In this document: positions 18,791-27,921 of the stretch, one piece after another | How positions within the stretch are numbered: position 1 is the stretch's first letter | Layout of the letters: every line of letters begins with the position of its first letter | Assembly (NCBI RefSeq): GCF_021729845.1 | Contig: NZ_CP063397.1 | Coordinates: 1,130,001 to 1,194,000 of the forward strand | DNA from: Rhizobium sp. SL42 | Lineage (GTDB): Bacteria; Pseudomonadota; Alphaproteobacteria; Rhizobiales; Rhizobiaceae | Direction of reading: 5' to 3' | DNA: 64,000 nucleotides | The notes under the pieces: model-generated | The model's input: only the letters and a program-made list of their open reading frames with translations | Databases searched by the model: none | Told to the model about the DNA's origin: nothing | Made by a program: the position numbers and the translations under genes

Positions 18791-19780
18791 ATGTCGAACA
18801 AACAAGCCGAACTCGGCGAATTCGGTTTCGCCGGTGATGATCGTGTCGTGCCTTTCCAGGTCGAAGGCCTCGATGTTCGCGGTCGCGCCGTTCAGGTTGG
18901 CCCGCTGGTCAACACCATCCTCGATCGCCACGCCTATCCGCAACCCGTCGCCCGCCTGCTGGCGGAAGCGATCGTATTGACGGTGCTGATCGGCACTTCG
19001 TTGAAATTCGATGGCAAGTTCACGGTCCAGACCAAGGGCGATGGCCCGGTCGATCTCTTGGTCGCTGATTTCTCCACGCCGGAAAACGTCCGCGCCTATG
19101 CCCGTTTCAACGAGGAAGCGCTGGCTGAGGCGGTGGCTGCGGGCCAGACCTCGCCGGAACAGCTGCTCGGCAATGGCGTGCTCGCCTTCACAATAGACCA
19201 GGGCGCGTTCATGCAGCCATATCAGGGCATCGTGCCGCTCGACGGATCGTCGCTCGAGGATATCGCCGGCGTCTACTTCCGCCAGTCGGAACAGATCCCG
19301 ACGCGGGTTCGCCTCGGTGCCGCCGAACTCTTCGACCGCGACGAGAACGGCAAGCCGCGCCGCACCTGGAGGGCAGGCGGCCTGATCGCCCAGTTCCTGC
19401 CCGAAGCGCCCGACCGCATGCGTCTGCCGGATCTGCATGGCGGTGATGGCGACGTGCGCGATTTTGAGGTTTCGCATGACGACGCCTGGGAAGAAGCGCG
19501 CATGCTGGTCGATACGATCGATGCCGACGAGCTCACTGACCCGCAGGTCGGCATCGAGCGCCTGCTGTTTCGCCTGTTTCACGAGCGCGGCGTTCGTGCC
19601 TACGCCCCGCAGGCCGTCTACGATCGCTGCAGCTGCTCGCGCGACAAGATCAAGGGTGTGCTCCAGGGCTTCTCGGCTGAAGAGATCGAGTCCAGCACCG
19701 AGGACGGCAAGATCACCGTCACCTGCGAGTTCTGCTCCACCAGCTATCACTACGAGCCGGCGGAAGTCGCCGCGGCGTAG
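18791..19780 (+). CDS. hslO: Redox-regulated chaperone Hsp33
   Basis: Cytosolic holdase chaperone activated by oxidation. The 329-residue protein has the Hsp33 N-terminal fold and the C-terminal zinc switch: a CxC motif (RCSCSRDKI) and a CxxC motif (TCEFCSTSYHY) spaced about 35 residues apart. The ATG follows CCAGGAGACC. Length is slightly above the E. coli protein, as usual in rhizobia. It follows argF on the same strand. Confidence 0.95.
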   Translation: MSNKQAELGEFGFAGDDRVVPFQVEGLDVRGRAVQVGPLVNTILDRHAYPQPVARLLAEAIVLTVLIGTSLKFDGKFTVQTKGDGPVDLLVADFSTPENVRAYARFNEEALAEAVAAGQTSPEQLLGNGVLAFTIDQGAFMQPYQGIVPLDGSSLEDIAGVYFRQSEQIPTRVRLGAAELFDRDENGKPRRTWRAGGLIAQFLPEAPDRMRLPDLHGGDGDVRDFEVSHDDAWEEARMLVDTIDADELTDPQVGIERLLFRLFHERGVRAYAPQAVYDRCSCSRDKIKGVLQGFSAEEIESSTEDGKITVTCEFCSTSYHYEPAEVAAA

Positions 19781-19800
19781 TTGCCACTGACATGAAGAAA

Positions 19801-19818
19801 GGCCGGGGTAATCCGGCC
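19801..19818. terminator. Hairpin between hslO and the alpha/beta hydrolase gene
   Basis: GGCCGG-GGTAAT-CCGGCC. On the minus strand it is followed by TTTCTTC, so it can terminate the hydrolase transcript. A second stem AACCGGGGTC/GACCCCGGGTT lies at 19844-19875. Confidence 0.55.
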
Positions 19819-19897
19819 CTTCGCGTGACTGTGATCCAGAGATAACCGGGGTCGGCTTGCGCATGACCCCGGGTTTCGAACAACGATGGGCGGGTGA

Positions 19898-20815
19898 TTA
19901 GCGCCCGCTCGCCAGAAACGAACGCACCATGGTGATCGTGGCAGAGGGGTTTTCCTCCATGATCCAGTGGCCCGAATCCGGGATGACGCCTTCGGACACA
20001 TCGGTTGCCGCCGACCGCATGACGGTCGCCATCATCGGGCCGAAGGACTTTTCACCACCGATCGCCAGGACCGGCATGGCGAGCTTGCCGTTCTTTGCAA
20101 GAATGGCCTTGTTGTCGATCGCATCCTGATCGAAGGCGGCGAACTGGGCGAAGCCGGAATGCATGGCGCCCGGCAGTGCATAGAGCTTCGCATAATGCTC
20201 ACGGGATTCTTCGGTGAAGCGGTCCGGCGTCGCCGAAAACTCGTTCCAGAAACGGTCGAGGTAAATGCGCTCGCGACCGGCCACGAGCCGCTCCATGTCC
20301 GGGCCGCCGAAGCGGAAATGCCACAGCAGCGGGTTCTTCAGCACCTCCTCCCAAGGGCCAATCCCCGGGACGGGCGCGTCAATCAGCACGAAGCGGGTCA
20401 CGCGGTCCGGATGCTGGGCGGCAAACGCAAATCCGACCATGTTGCCGATGTCGTGCGTGACCAGGTCGGCACGGTCGATATCGAGTGCATCCAGCACGCC
20501 CGCGACGTCTCCGGCCTGGGTCATCTTGTCGAAGCCGGCATCGGGTTTCGACGAGAGGCCGAGCCCGCGCAGATCTGGAACGATCACCGTATGGTCGCGC
20601 GCAAGATCGGCGGCCATCGGCGCCCACATGTCGCCGGTTTCACCGTAACCGTGCAGCAGCACGGCGGCAGGTCCCTTGCCGCCGACCCGGACGTGGATCG
20701 TGGCACCATTCGTTGTAATGTCCTGGGTCTTGAACGATGCCGGGAAGTCCGGCATCTCGGCCAAAGAAGGCGTTGCAGACAGTATGGCTGCAAAGGCGGC
20801 AATCAATTTCAGCAT
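19898..20815 (-). CDS. Exported alpha/beta hydrolase (epoxide hydrolase-like)
   Basis: A 305-residue alpha/beta hydrolase with a signal peptide (MLKLIAAFAAILSATPSLA). It has the oxyanion HGYGETGDMW motif, PDLRGLGLSSKP, the nucleophile elbow in LVTHDIGNMVGF (Asp in the nucleophile position, as in epoxide hydrolases and haloalkane dehalogenases) and the catalytic His in DSGHWIMEE. The substrate is unknown. Start chosen at 20815 after AGGAGA; a longer in-frame ORF runs into an operator. Its upstream region is nearly the same as that of the SDR gene next door, pointing to shared control by the LysR-type regulator at 21942. Confidence 0.88.
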   Translation of the reverse strand: MLKLIAAFAAILSATPSLAEMPDFPASFKTQDITTNGATIHVRVGGKGPAAVLLHGYGETGDMWAPMAADLARDHTVIVPDLRGLGLSSKPDAGFDKMTQAGDVAGVLDALDIDRADLVTHDIGNMVGFAFAAQHPDRVTRFVLIDAPVPGIGPWEEVLKNPLLWHFRFGGPDMERLVAGRERIYLDRFWNEFSATPDRFTEESREHYAKLYALPGAMHSGFAQFAAFDQDAIDNKAILAKNGKLAMPVLAIGGEKSFGPMMATVMRSAATDVSEGVIPDSGHWIMEENPSATITMVRSFLASGR

Positions 20816-20899
20816 GGCACTCTCCTGTTTTTTTGGGAGGACGGCCGTCTGGCCGTCGCTTTCTACCCCCTGGCAATTTTGGTATAGCATTGGCTCGGC

Positions 20900-20951
20900 G
20901 TTCGGATTAGTCGCCCAAAGGCGGAGCTGCATTCCGGAAATGCCGAACAAT
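20900..20951 (-). promoter_or_regulatory. Duplicated LysR-type operator, copy 1
   Basis: Plus-strand GTTCGGATTAGTC (20900-20912) and CCGGAAATGCCGAACAAT (20934-20951). The same two elements recur at 21892 and 21926 with the same 34-bp offset, upstream of the SDR gene and the LysR gene. TTCGG and CCGAA are inverted with respect to each other. Confidence 0.7.
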
Positions 20952-21054
20952 CATTGTCCACCCGACGGCTGTCGTGCCTGCGCTTTGGCGCGGACTGAGC
21001 CGGATGATCGAGCGCGTAAAGGGCGACGGGTTCGATCGTGGCCCCGGATGCTGC

Positions 21055-21819
21055 TCAGGTGCGTGTGATCGAGGCACCGCCATCAACGAGCGAAGCCGTG
21101 CCGGTGACAAAGCTTGAATCGTCTGATGCGAGATAGAGAACCGAGCGGGCCAGTTCCTCGGGCGTGGCAACCCGCTTCAATGCATGCAATCCGGTAATAA
21201 AGGCCTGCTTTTCAGCTGTGTCATTCATGTCGCGATACATGTCCGTATCGACGGCACCGGGCAGGATCGCATTGATCCGCACATTCTTCGGGCCGTATTC
21301 GGCAGCCAGCGCCTGGGTCAGGCCGATCAGCCCCGATTTGCTGGCAGCATAGGCCGCAGCGCCGGGGAAGGCAAAGCTGTAGCCGACGAAGGTCGACGTG
21401 AAGATGATCGAACCGCCGCCGTTGTGTTCCATCGCACCGACCTGGTGCTTGGCGGCCAGGAAGGAGGCCGTAAGGTTGATCGCCAGCGTATCGGAAAATC
21501 CGGCTTCCGAAACACCGGTGCTCGGTCCGGCTTCGCCCAGCGTGCCGGCATTGTCGAAGGCGATGTCGAGTTTGCCGAAGCGTCCGACGGCAGTGGCGAC
21601 GAGCAACTTGTGGTAGTCCTCCGAGCGCACATCGCCGGCAATGGCGACAGCCGTTCCGCCGAGCGCCTCGATCTCGGCCACGAGGCTGTCGAGTTCGGCC
21701 TGTCGGCGCGCCCCGACCACCACCTTTGCACCTTCGGCGGCGAAAAGCCGGGCGGTTGCGCGGCCAATGCCGGAGCTTGCGCCGGTAACGATTGCGACTT
21801 TGTTGTTCAAGCGTGTCAT
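21055..21819 (-). CDS. SDR family oxidoreductase
   Basis: Classical short-chain dehydrogenase/reductase of 254 residues: NAD(P) motif TGASSGIG (residues about 12-19), NNAG-equivalent FDNAGTLGE, catalytic Tyr/Lys in YAASKSG, and LVDGGASITRT at the C-terminus. The start at 21819 follows GGAGA; upstream in-frame codons are operator DNA. The alcohol or ketone substrate is not predictable. It forms a small regulon with the neighbouring hydrolase and the divergent LysR gene. Confidence 0.92.
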   Translation of the reverse strand: MTRLNNKVAIVTGASSGIGRATARLFAAEGAKVVVGARRQAELDSLVAEIEALGGTAVAIAGDVRSEDYHKLLVATAVGRFGKLDIAFDNAGTLGEAGPSTGVSEAGFSDTLAINLTASFLAAKHQVGAMEHNGGGSIIFTSTFVGYSFAFPGAAAYAASKSGLIGLTQALAAEYGPKNVRINAILPGAVDTDMYRDMNDTAEKQAFITGLHALKRVATPEELARSVLYLASDDSSFVTGTASLVDGGASITRT

Positions 21820-21891
21820 CTCAATTCTCCTGGATATGTCGGCGACGTCTTGCCGCCGGTTTCGATGACCAGAAGATGGCATTTCCCCATC

Positions 21892-21943
21892 GTTCGGATT
21901 AGTCTCATGATATTGGAACTGGAATCCGGAAATACCGAACAAT
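21892..21943. promoter_or_regulatory. Duplicated LysR-type operator, copy 2
   Basis: GTTCGGATTAGTC (21892-21904) and CCGGAAATACCGAACAAT (21926-21943), matching copy 1 at 20900-20951 in sequence and spacing. The right element runs into the ATG of the LysR gene, so the regulator probably represses its own synthesis while controlling the divergent SDR gene. Confidence 0.7.
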
Positions 21944-22844
21944 GATCAAGACGGAATGCATCCTGGCCTTTGTCGCGATTGTCGAGGAAGGGTCGATCAG
22001 CGAAGCCGCAAGACGGCTCCGCCTGTCGAAATCGGTGGTCAGCGACAGGCTCTCCGAACTGGAAAAGACCTTGGGCGGCGTGCTTCTGCATCGCACGACG
22101 CGCAAGCTCTCGCTGACCGAGGACGGCGCATCGTTTCTGGAGCGCGCCCGTCGCATCAGTCGCGAGATCGAGGAGGCGGCAGCCGATATGTCGGAGCGAC
22201 GGGGCACGCTCGCCGGACCGGTGCGCATCGCAGCACCCGTCACCTTCGGCCGCATGCATCTGGGGCCTGCCCTCTACCCCTTCCTCGCCCGGCATCCCGA
22301 GCTTGAACTGACGCTCGACATCGACGATCGCCGCGTCGATGCCTTCTCCGCCGGCTACGACGCGATCATCCGCCACGGCCCCATCGTGGATTCTCGTCTT
22401 GTCGCCCTGAAGCTTGCGCCCAGCCGTCGCCTGCTGTGTGCATCATCGGCCTATCTGGAACGCTGTGGCACGCCGAAAACCCTCAGCGATCTGGAGGGAC
22501 ACAGAGGACTGTTCTACACCAATCGCGGCGTCGCGGACTGGCGCTTCCAGACCGAGACCGGCATCGAGATCGTGCGCGCCACGCTGGCATTGGGCATGAA
22601 CAATGGTGACATGTTGCGCGATGCCGCCATCGCCGGCCTCGGCATTGCCATGCTCCCACCCTTCATCGCGGCCCCGGCGATCCGGGATGGCCTGCTGCAG
22701 GAGATCAAGATCGACCATAAGCCGGAGCCGGAATTCATCTATCTTGCCTATCCGCAAGGCAAGAAGCCTTCGGCCAAGGTCACCGCGATCGCCAATCATC
22801 TCAGGCAGGTCTTCGGCAATCCACCTTATTGGGAGGTTGATTGA
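21942..22844 (+). CDS. LysR family transcriptional regulator
   Basis: A 300-residue LTTR: N-terminal winged HTH (ECILAFVAIVEEGSISEAAR, then SVVSDRLSELEKTLGGVLLHRTTR) and a C-terminal effector domain (about 90-295) beginning GPVRIAAPVTFGRMHLGPAL, of the CrgA/YafC type. Divergent from the SDR gene with the start codon embedded in the operator; only a weak GGAA precedes it. Likely controls the SDR and the hydrolase; the inducer is unknown. Confidence 0.93.
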   Translation: MIKTECILAFVAIVEEGSISEAARRLRLSKSVVSDRLSELEKTLGGVLLHRTTRKLSLTEDGASFLERARRISREIEEAAADMSERRGTLAGPVRIAAPVTFGRMHLGPALYPFLARHPELELTLDIDDRRVDAFSAGYDAIIRHGPIVDSRLVALKLAPSRRLLCASSAYLERCGTPKTLSDLEGHRGLFYTNRGVADWRFQTETGIEIVRATLALGMNNGDMLRDAAIAGLGIAMLPPFIAAPAIRDGLLQEIKIDHKPEPEFIYLAYPQGKKPSAKVTAIANHLRQVFGNPPYWEVD

Positions 22845-22857
22845 AGCCCGTAGGCAG

Positions 22858-23004
22858 CGATACGGGTATCCGCTTTTGTCATGCCGACGAGGCTATGACT
22901 GAACCCGAATGAGGCGACGCGGGCGTTGTCGCCGCCAATCTTGTCATCCCGGCATTCCCGCGCTAATACCCGTGTATTCGCAAGGACCCGGTGAAAACCC
23001 GGGT
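22858..23004. repeat. Palindromic repeat pair in the intergenic region
   Basis: Between the LysR gene and the SulP gene, CGATACGGGTATCCGC (22858-22873) and GCGCTAATACCCGTGTATTCGC-type sequence (22960-22981) are imperfect inverted copies about 100 bp apart, each itself palindromic, with TTGTCAT next to both. A further ACCCGG/CCGGGT hairpin lies at 22986-23004. It resembles dispersed intergenic palindromic elements of rhizobia, but genome-wide recurrence cannot be tested here. Confidence 0.35.
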
Positions 23005-23100
23005 GGCTCTTCTGGCCGCCAATCCGCCAGACAACACAGCAACGCAACCCTCCCCTTGGTCCGATATCTCTCGGCCAGTTGCCTTACCCTGTGGATTCCC

Positions 23101-24570
23101 ATGTCAAACCTGTCTTCCTACCGCCGCGAGTGGTCCGCCAATCCTATGCGCGAGATGCTTGCCGGAGCAGTCGCCACCTTCGCCCTGATCCCCGAGGTCA
23201 TTGCCTTTTCCTTCGTCGCCGGCGTCGATCCGCAGGTCGGTCTGTTCGCATCCTTCGTCATCGGCATCGTCATCGCCTTCACCGGCGGACGCCCGGCGAT
23301 GATTTCGGCAGCTGCCGGCTCGGTCGCGCTAGTCGTCGCGCCGCTGGTACATGCCCATGGGCTGCAATATCTGCTGGCCGCCGGCCTTCTCGCGGGTCTT
23401 TTTCAGATCCTCTTCGGCTTGCTGCGACTTGGTGTCCTGATGCGCTTCGTGTCGAAATCTGTGCGCACCGGCTTCGTCAACGCCCTCGCCATCCTGATTT
23501 TTGCCGCGCAACTGCCGCATATCATCCACGGTGACTGGCTTGCCTATGCCATGCTGGCAGCCGGCCTCGTCATCATCTATCTCGTGCCGCGCTTCACGAC
23601 GGCCATTCCCTCGCCATTGATCTGCATCCTGCTGCTGACCGCAGCCGCTGTGGCGTTCGACCTGCCGGTGATGACCGTCGCCGATCTTGGCAAGCTGCCG
23701 GCCTCACTCCCGGTCTTCGGCTGGCCCTCGGTGCCGTTGACAATTGAAACGCTGTCGATCATCGCCGGTCCGGCGCTTGCGATCGCCATGGTTGGCCTGC
23801 TGGAATCGATGATGACGGCCAGTGTCGTTGACGACCTGACCGACACGCCGAGCTCGAAGAATCGTGAATGCACCGGTCTTGGCATCGCCAATACCGCCGC
23901 CAGCCTGTTTGGCGGCATCGCCGGCTGCGGCATGATCGGCCAGACGGTCAGCAATGTGAAATACGGCGGTCGCGGCCGCCTGTCGACCTTGTTCGCCGGC
24001 GCTTTCCTGCTGGTTCTGATGGTGCTGCTGAAACCGTGGGTCTCTCAAGTCCCGGTCGCCGCGCTCGTGGCTATCATGGTCATGGTCTCGATCGACACCT
24101 TCGACTGGTCGTCACTGCGTGCTGTCGTCATCCATCCGAAAATGTCGAGTGCCGTCATGGTCGCGACCGTCATCGTCACGGTGTTCACCGCGAACCTGGC
24201 GCTTGGCGTTTTCGTCGGCGTGCTGCTGAGCGGTGTCTTCTTCACCTTCAAGGTGGCCCGTCTGCTGCGGGTCGAAACGCTCTCCGATGCGGCGGCCAAC
24301 TGTGTGACCTATCGCATTTATGGCCAGATCTTCTTTGCCTCGGCTGATGTCTTCATCGACGCCTTCGATATCGAGGATGCTATCGGCATGACCGCCGTCA
24401 TCGACCTGTCGGAAGCCCATTTCTGGGATATCACGGCGGTTGCCGCCCTTGATCGTGTCGTCCAGCGCTTCAAGTCGCATGGCATTGGCGTGGAGGTCTT
24501 CGGCCTCAATCAGGCAAGTGCGACACTGATCGGCAGCCTCGACGGCGGGGAACGTTTGAAGGAAGTGTAG
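23101..24570 (+). CDS. SulP family inorganic anion transporter
   Basis: A 489-residue membrane protein with about 10-12 hydrophobic helices and SulP hallmarks: N-terminal [21 protein letters not shown], the [20 protein letters not shown] loop, and a cytoplasmic STAS domain (residues about 400-489, [15 protein letters not shown]...[17 protein letters not shown]). SulP members carry sulfate, bicarbonate or other anions; which one applies here is not visible. The ATG at 23101 is chosen because the preceding in-frame codons are repeat-like and non-coding; the ribosome site is weak. Confidence 0.9.
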   Translation: MSNLSSYRREWSANPMREMLAGAVATFALIPEVIAFSFVAGVDPQVGLFASFVIGIVIAFTGGRPAMISAAAGSVALVVAPLVHAHGLQYLLAAGLLAGLFQILFGLLRLGVLMRFVSKSVRTGFVNALAILIFAAQLPHIIHGDWLAYAMLAAGLVIIYLVPRFTTAIPSPLICILLLTAAAVAFDLPVMTVADLGKLPASLPVFGWPSVPLTIETLSIIAGPALAIAMVGLLESMMTASVVDDLTDTPSSKNRECTGLGIANTAASLFGGIAGCGMIGQTVSNVKYGGRGRLSTLFAGAFLLVLMVLLKPWVSQVPVAALVAIMVMVSIDTFDWSSLRAVVIHPKMSSAVMVATVIVTVFTANLALGVFVGVLLSGVFFTFKVARLLRVETLSDAAANCVTYRIYGQIFFASADVFIDAFDIEDAIGMTAVIDLSEAHFWDITAVAALDRVVQRFKSHGIGVEVFGLNQASATLIGSLDGGERLKEV

Positions 24571-24616
24571 TCAGGGCAAGGCCGCCATGGCCCTCGTCGC
24601 CGCGTCGGTCGATTGC

Positions 24617-25009
24617 TCAGTTCAGCGTCCGAACCATGCCGGGGCTATCGAGCGAAAAGGCGGGAATATCGACGTCGAAGGCTTCGCCGTCATCGGTTTC
24701 CATCCGGTAGGTGCCATGCATCATGCCCGAAGGTGTGTCGAGCGGGCAGCCGGAGGAATATTCATAGGTGTCGCCGGGGCTGAGGCGCGGCTGTTCGCCC
24801 ACGACTCCGGGGCCGCTGACTTCGTCCACCTGGCCGTTCTGGTCGGTGATATGCCAGTAGCGATGGGTCAGTCGCACGGACTTTCCGGAGTGATTGGCAA
24901 TGACGATGCGGTAGCCCCAAACATAACGGCTGTCATCCGGATCGGACTGCTCCTCCAGATAATAAGGCTCGACGCTGACTTCGATGTCCCGTGTCAGGGC
25001 GCGATACAT
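24617..25009 (-). CDS. apaG: ApaG protein (Co2+/Mg2+ efflux protein ApaG)
   Basis: A 130-residue single-domain FN3-like protein of the ApaG family: [50 protein letters not shown] and [20 protein letters not shown]. The start at 25009 has AGAAGG upstream and fits family length. Cellular role remains loosely defined (linked to divalent cation resistance in enterobacteria). It lies downstream of metZ on the same strand, a recurring rhizobial neighbourhood. Confidence 0.94.
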   Translation of the reverse strand: MYRALTRDIEVSVEPYYLEEQSDPDDSRYVWGYRIVIANHSGKSVRLTHRYWHITDQNGQVDEVSGPGVVGEQPRLSPGDTYEYSSGCPLDTPSGMMHGTYRMETDDGEAFDVDIPAFSLDSPGMVRTLN

Positions 25010-25202
25010 GCCTGAACCTTCTGTATGCTTCATTTCCAACATTAAATTAGTCTGCCCGGCGTGGAGAGCAAGTTTCTGCTGTGCGGTTCGAAAACGTCAG
25101 CCCATGGAATATTAGCGCATTTCGCCCCGTCAAGGGCAAGTGTCCGGTCGCACGCACAGGTACGCCCGGACTTTTTTTGGCTTGAGGGCAATCGCCTCGG
25201 TC

Positions 25203-26381
25203 TCAGACCGCCTTCAGCGCCCGGGCAAAATCCTCGAGCAGGTCGGTGGTGTCCTCGATGCCGCAGGAGAGCCGCACCGTTCCGCCCGACATGCCGAGTT
25301 CGGCACGTGCCTCGTCGCTGAGGTTCTTGTGCGTCGTGGTTGCCGGATGGGTGATCAGGCTTTTCGCATCGCCGAGATTGTTGGAGATCTTCACGATATC
25401 GAGTGCGTTCTGCAGCTTGAAGGCCGCATCCTTGCCGCCCTTCATCTCGAAGCAGACCAGCGTCGAGCCGCCGCTCATCTGCTTGGCGACGAGGCCGGCC
25501 TGCGGATGGTCGGCCCGGCCCGGGTAGATCACCTTGGCAACAGCACCCTGTTCGGCGAGAAAATCGGCAATGGCTGCGGCATTGGCCGTCTGCTGCCGAA
25601 CGCGCAGCGGTAGCGTCTCGATGCCCTTCAGAAGCGTCCAGGCGTTGAACGGCGACATTGCCGGCCCGGTATGGCGGAAATAGTCCTGCAGGTTCTCGGC
25701 GATCCATTCTTTGTCGGACAGAACCACGCCGCCGAGGCAGCGTCCCTGGCCGTCGATGTGTTTGGTCGCCGAATAGACGACGATATGCGCCCCGAGTTCG
25801 AGCGGCTTCTGGAACAGCGGCGTGGCAAACACATTGTCGACGATCAGCTTGGCGCCAATCTGATTGGCCAGCTTGGCAACGCCGGCAATGTCAACCAGTT
25901 CAAGCGTCGGATTGGTCGGGCTTTCGAGGAACATCACCTTGGTATTGGGGCGGATGGCAGCCTCCCAGTTGGCAAGGTCGCGGCCATCGACCAGCGTGAA
26001 GTCCACGCCGTAGCGCGGCGCCAGCGTTTCGATGATGTAGCGGCAGGAGCCGAACAGGGCGCGTGCGGCAACGATATGGTCGCCGGCCTTGACCTGGCAG
26101 AGAATGGCCGCGGAAACGGCCGCCATGCCCGATGCCGTGGCGCGCGCGTCTTCGGCGCCTTCCAGCATGCACATGCGCTTTTCGAACATGTCATTGGTCG
26201 GGCTGCCGTAGCGGGCATAGATGAAACCGTCCGTCTCGCCCTTGAAGCGGGCTTCGGCCGCTTCCGAACTGTCATAGACGAAACCCTGGGTGAGATAGAT
26301 CGCCTCGGAAGTCTCGCCATACTGCGAGCGCAGTGTGCCGCCATGGACGAGTTGGGTTGCCGGACGCCAGTTCTTGCTCAT
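25203..26381 (-). CDS. metZ: O-succinylhomoserine sulfhydrylase
   Basis: PLP-dependent Cys/Met-metabolism enzyme making homocysteine directly from O-succinylhomoserine and sulfide. The 392-residue protein contains YARYGSPTNDMFEKR, the Asp motif KLIVDNVFATPLFQKP, and PLP Lys207 in VYSATKHIDGQGRCLGG; the C-terminus has RLSCGIEDTTDLLEDFARAL. The SAM-II riboswitch directly upstream confirms its place in methionine synthesis: SAM binding should shut it off. Confidence 0.96.
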   Translation of the reverse strand: MSKNWRPATQLVHGGTLRSQYGETSEAIYLTQGFVYDSSEAAEARFKGETDGFIYARYGSPTNDMFEKRMCMLEGAEDARATASGMAAVSAAILCQVKAGDHIVAARALFGSCRYIIETLAPRYGVDFTLVDGRDLANWEAAIRPNTKVMFLESPTNPTLELVDIAGVAKLANQIGAKLIVDNVFATPLFQKPLELGAHIVVYSATKHIDGQGRCLGGVVLSDKEWIAENLQDYFRHTGPAMSPFNAWTLLKGIETLPLRVRQQTANAAAIADFLAEQGAVAKVIYPGRADHPQAGLVAKQMSGGSTLVCFEMKGGKDAAFKLQNALDIVKISNNLGDAKSLITHPATTTHKNLSDEARAELGMSGGTVRLSCGIEDTTDLLEDFARALKAV

Positions 26382-26401
26382 GTCAGTGCCTTTTCAAACA
26401 C

Positions 26402-26432
26402 AAAAAAACCGGTCGCGAAGACGGACCGGTTT
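26402..26432 (-). terminator. Hairpin terminator between riboswitch and metZ
   Basis: On the minus strand AACCGGTC...GACCGGTT followed by seven T. It sits between the SAM-II aptamer and the metZ start. It may act as the expression platform or, as SAM-II often masks the ribosome site, as an additional attenuation step. Confidence 0.8.
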
Positions 26433-26440
26433 ACAAGTAA

Positions 26441-26501
26441 CCCGGTCTATTTAGCCATTTGTTTAACGTGGCTGCAAGCCGACCGGCCAAATCACCACGG
26501 G
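26441..26501 (-). promoter_or_regulatory. SAM-II riboswitch
   Basis: The minus strand carries the SAM-II (metA-type) aptamer: CCCGTGGTGATTTGG, a variable loop, CGGCTTGCAGCCACG, TTAAACAA and GCTAAATAGACCGGG, which form the conserved stem and H-type pseudoknot. Near-consensus match and position before metZ make the call firm. Confidence 0.95.
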
Positions 26502-26581
26502 ATAAGCTTGCCATACGCCGAAGCTGGACTTGCGTCAATTCCTCGGGTTTGGTTTTGTCGGCCCCAAACAGGATAGAGAAA

Positions 26582-27679
26582 ATGAGCAGTAAACCCGGGA
26601 TATTGTCGGATCGCGCCATCGGCACGCTGTTTGGCACCGAGCGCCTGAAAAGCGAGGTCATGCTTGATCACGATCAGATCCAGCCGGCAAGTCTGGACCT
26701 GCGCCTCGGGGGCAAGGCGATCCGCGTGCGCGCCAGCTTCATGCCGGGCCGGGGGCATACCGTCGCCGAAAAGCTCGAACGCCTGACCCTGCATGAGATC
26801 GATCTGGAAAATGGCGCCGTGCTTGAAACCGGCTGTGTCTACATCGTGCCGCTGATGGAAAGCCTCGACCTGCCGGCCGAAATCTCGGCCTCGGCCAATC
26901 CGAAGAGTTCGACTGGCCGTCTCGATATCTTCACCCGGGTCATGGTCGACTACGCTCAGGAATTCGACAAGGTGCCGGCCGGCTACAAAGGCCCGCTCTA
27001 TCTCGAAATCTCGCCGCGCACCTTCCCGATCATCGTCCGTCGCGGTTCGCGCCTGTCGCAGATCCGTTTCCGTGTCGGCCATGCCTTGCTCGGCGAAAGC
27101 GAACTGCTCGATTTGCACAAGGCCGATACGCTCGTCGCCAGCGACATGCCGAATGTCTCGGGTGGCGGCATTGCGCTGTCGATCGACCTGAAGGGGTCCG
27201 GCCCGCAGGGCCTGATCGGCTATCGCGGCAAGCACCATACCTCGGTCATCGATGTCGATCTGAAGGGCGCCCATGAAGTCCTCGATTTCTGGGAGCCGCT
27301 TTATAGCCGTGGCGCCGACGAACTGATCCTCGATCCGGACGAGTTCTATATCCTCGTCTCCAACGAAGCCGTCCACGTGCCGCCGCTCTATGCGGCCGAG
27401 ATGACGCCCTACGATCCATTGGTCGGCGAGTTCCGCGTCCATTATGCCGGCTTCTTCGATCCCGGCTTCGGCCATGCTCCCGCCGGCGGCTCCGGTAGCC
27501 GCGCCGTGCTTGAAGTCCGCAGCCACGAAGTGCCGTTCATCCTCGAACACGGCCAGGTCATCGGTCGCCTCGTCTATGAACACATGCAGGAGCGCCCCGA
27601 AGGACTCTATGGTACAGGCCTCGGTTCCAACTACCAGGCCCAGGGCCTCAAACTGTCGAAACACTTCCGCCTGCCATAG
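26582..27679 (+). CDS. dcd: 2'-deoxycytidine 5'-triphosphate deaminase
   Basis: The long alphaproteobacterial form (365 residues) of dCTP deaminase, supplying dUTP for thymidylate synthesis. Motifs: DHDQIQPASLDLRLG near the N-terminus, ASANPKSSTGRLDIFTRVM, and a second dUTPase-like half with LEVRSHEVPFILEHGQVIGRLVYEHM. The protein looks like two fused Dcd-type halves, normal for this lineage. The ATG at 26582 is chosen over in-frame upstream codons in the metZ leader region. Divergent from metZ. Confidence 0.9.
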   Translation: MSSKPGILSDRAIGTLFGTERLKSEVMLDHDQIQPASLDLRLGGKAIRVRASFMPGRGHTVAEKLERLTLHEIDLENGAVLETGCVYIVPLMESLDLPAEISASANPKSSTGRLDIFTRVMVDYAQEFDKVPAGYKGPLYLEISPRTFPIIVRRGSRLSQIRFRVGHALLGESELLDLHKADTLVASDMPNVSGGGIALSIDLKGSGPQGLIGYRGKHHTSVIDVDLKGAHEVLDFWEPLYSRGADELILDPDEFYILVSNEAVHVPPLYAAEMTPYDPLVGEFRVHYAGFFDPGFGHAPAGGSGSRAVLEVRSHEVPFILEHGQVIGRLVYEHMQERPEGLYGTGLGSNYQAQGLKLSKHFRLP

Positions 27680-27746
27680 GCCGGCACCGTTTCTACAAGG
27701 CCGGCGCTTGACAGCGCCGGTGAACTGTTGGATTCCTCCCCCTGCC

Positions 27747-27820
27747 GCGGGTGTAGCTCAATGGTAGAGCAGCAGCTTCCCAAGCTGAATACGAGGGTTC
27801 GATTCCCTTCACCCGCTCCA
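27747..27820 (+). tRNA. tRNA-Gly(CCC), integration site of the island
   Basis: 74-nt cloverleaf including CCA: acceptor GCGGGTG/CACCCGC, anticodon loop TTCCCAA (CCC), T arm GAGGGTTCGATTCCCTT. The closing pair of the anticodon stem is a G-A mismatch. Its last 14 bases are repeated at 36669 as part of the 16-bp att repeat; the tRNA copy itself is complete. Confidence 0.95.
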
Positions 27821-27822
27821 GC
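27807..27822 (+). repeat. attL direct repeat at the tRNA-Gly 3' end
   Basis: CTTCACCCGCTCCAGC, identical to 36669-36684. It covers the tRNA acceptor 3' strand and CCA plus two bases. Confidence 0.9.
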
Positions 27823-27921
27823 TTTCCGAAAAATAACCAATGAAATCAGACGGTTAGTGTTATGGTGTGGGGCGCTTTACACACTTCAATATACAGTTCG
27901 CGCGACGGTGGCCGCTCTCGA

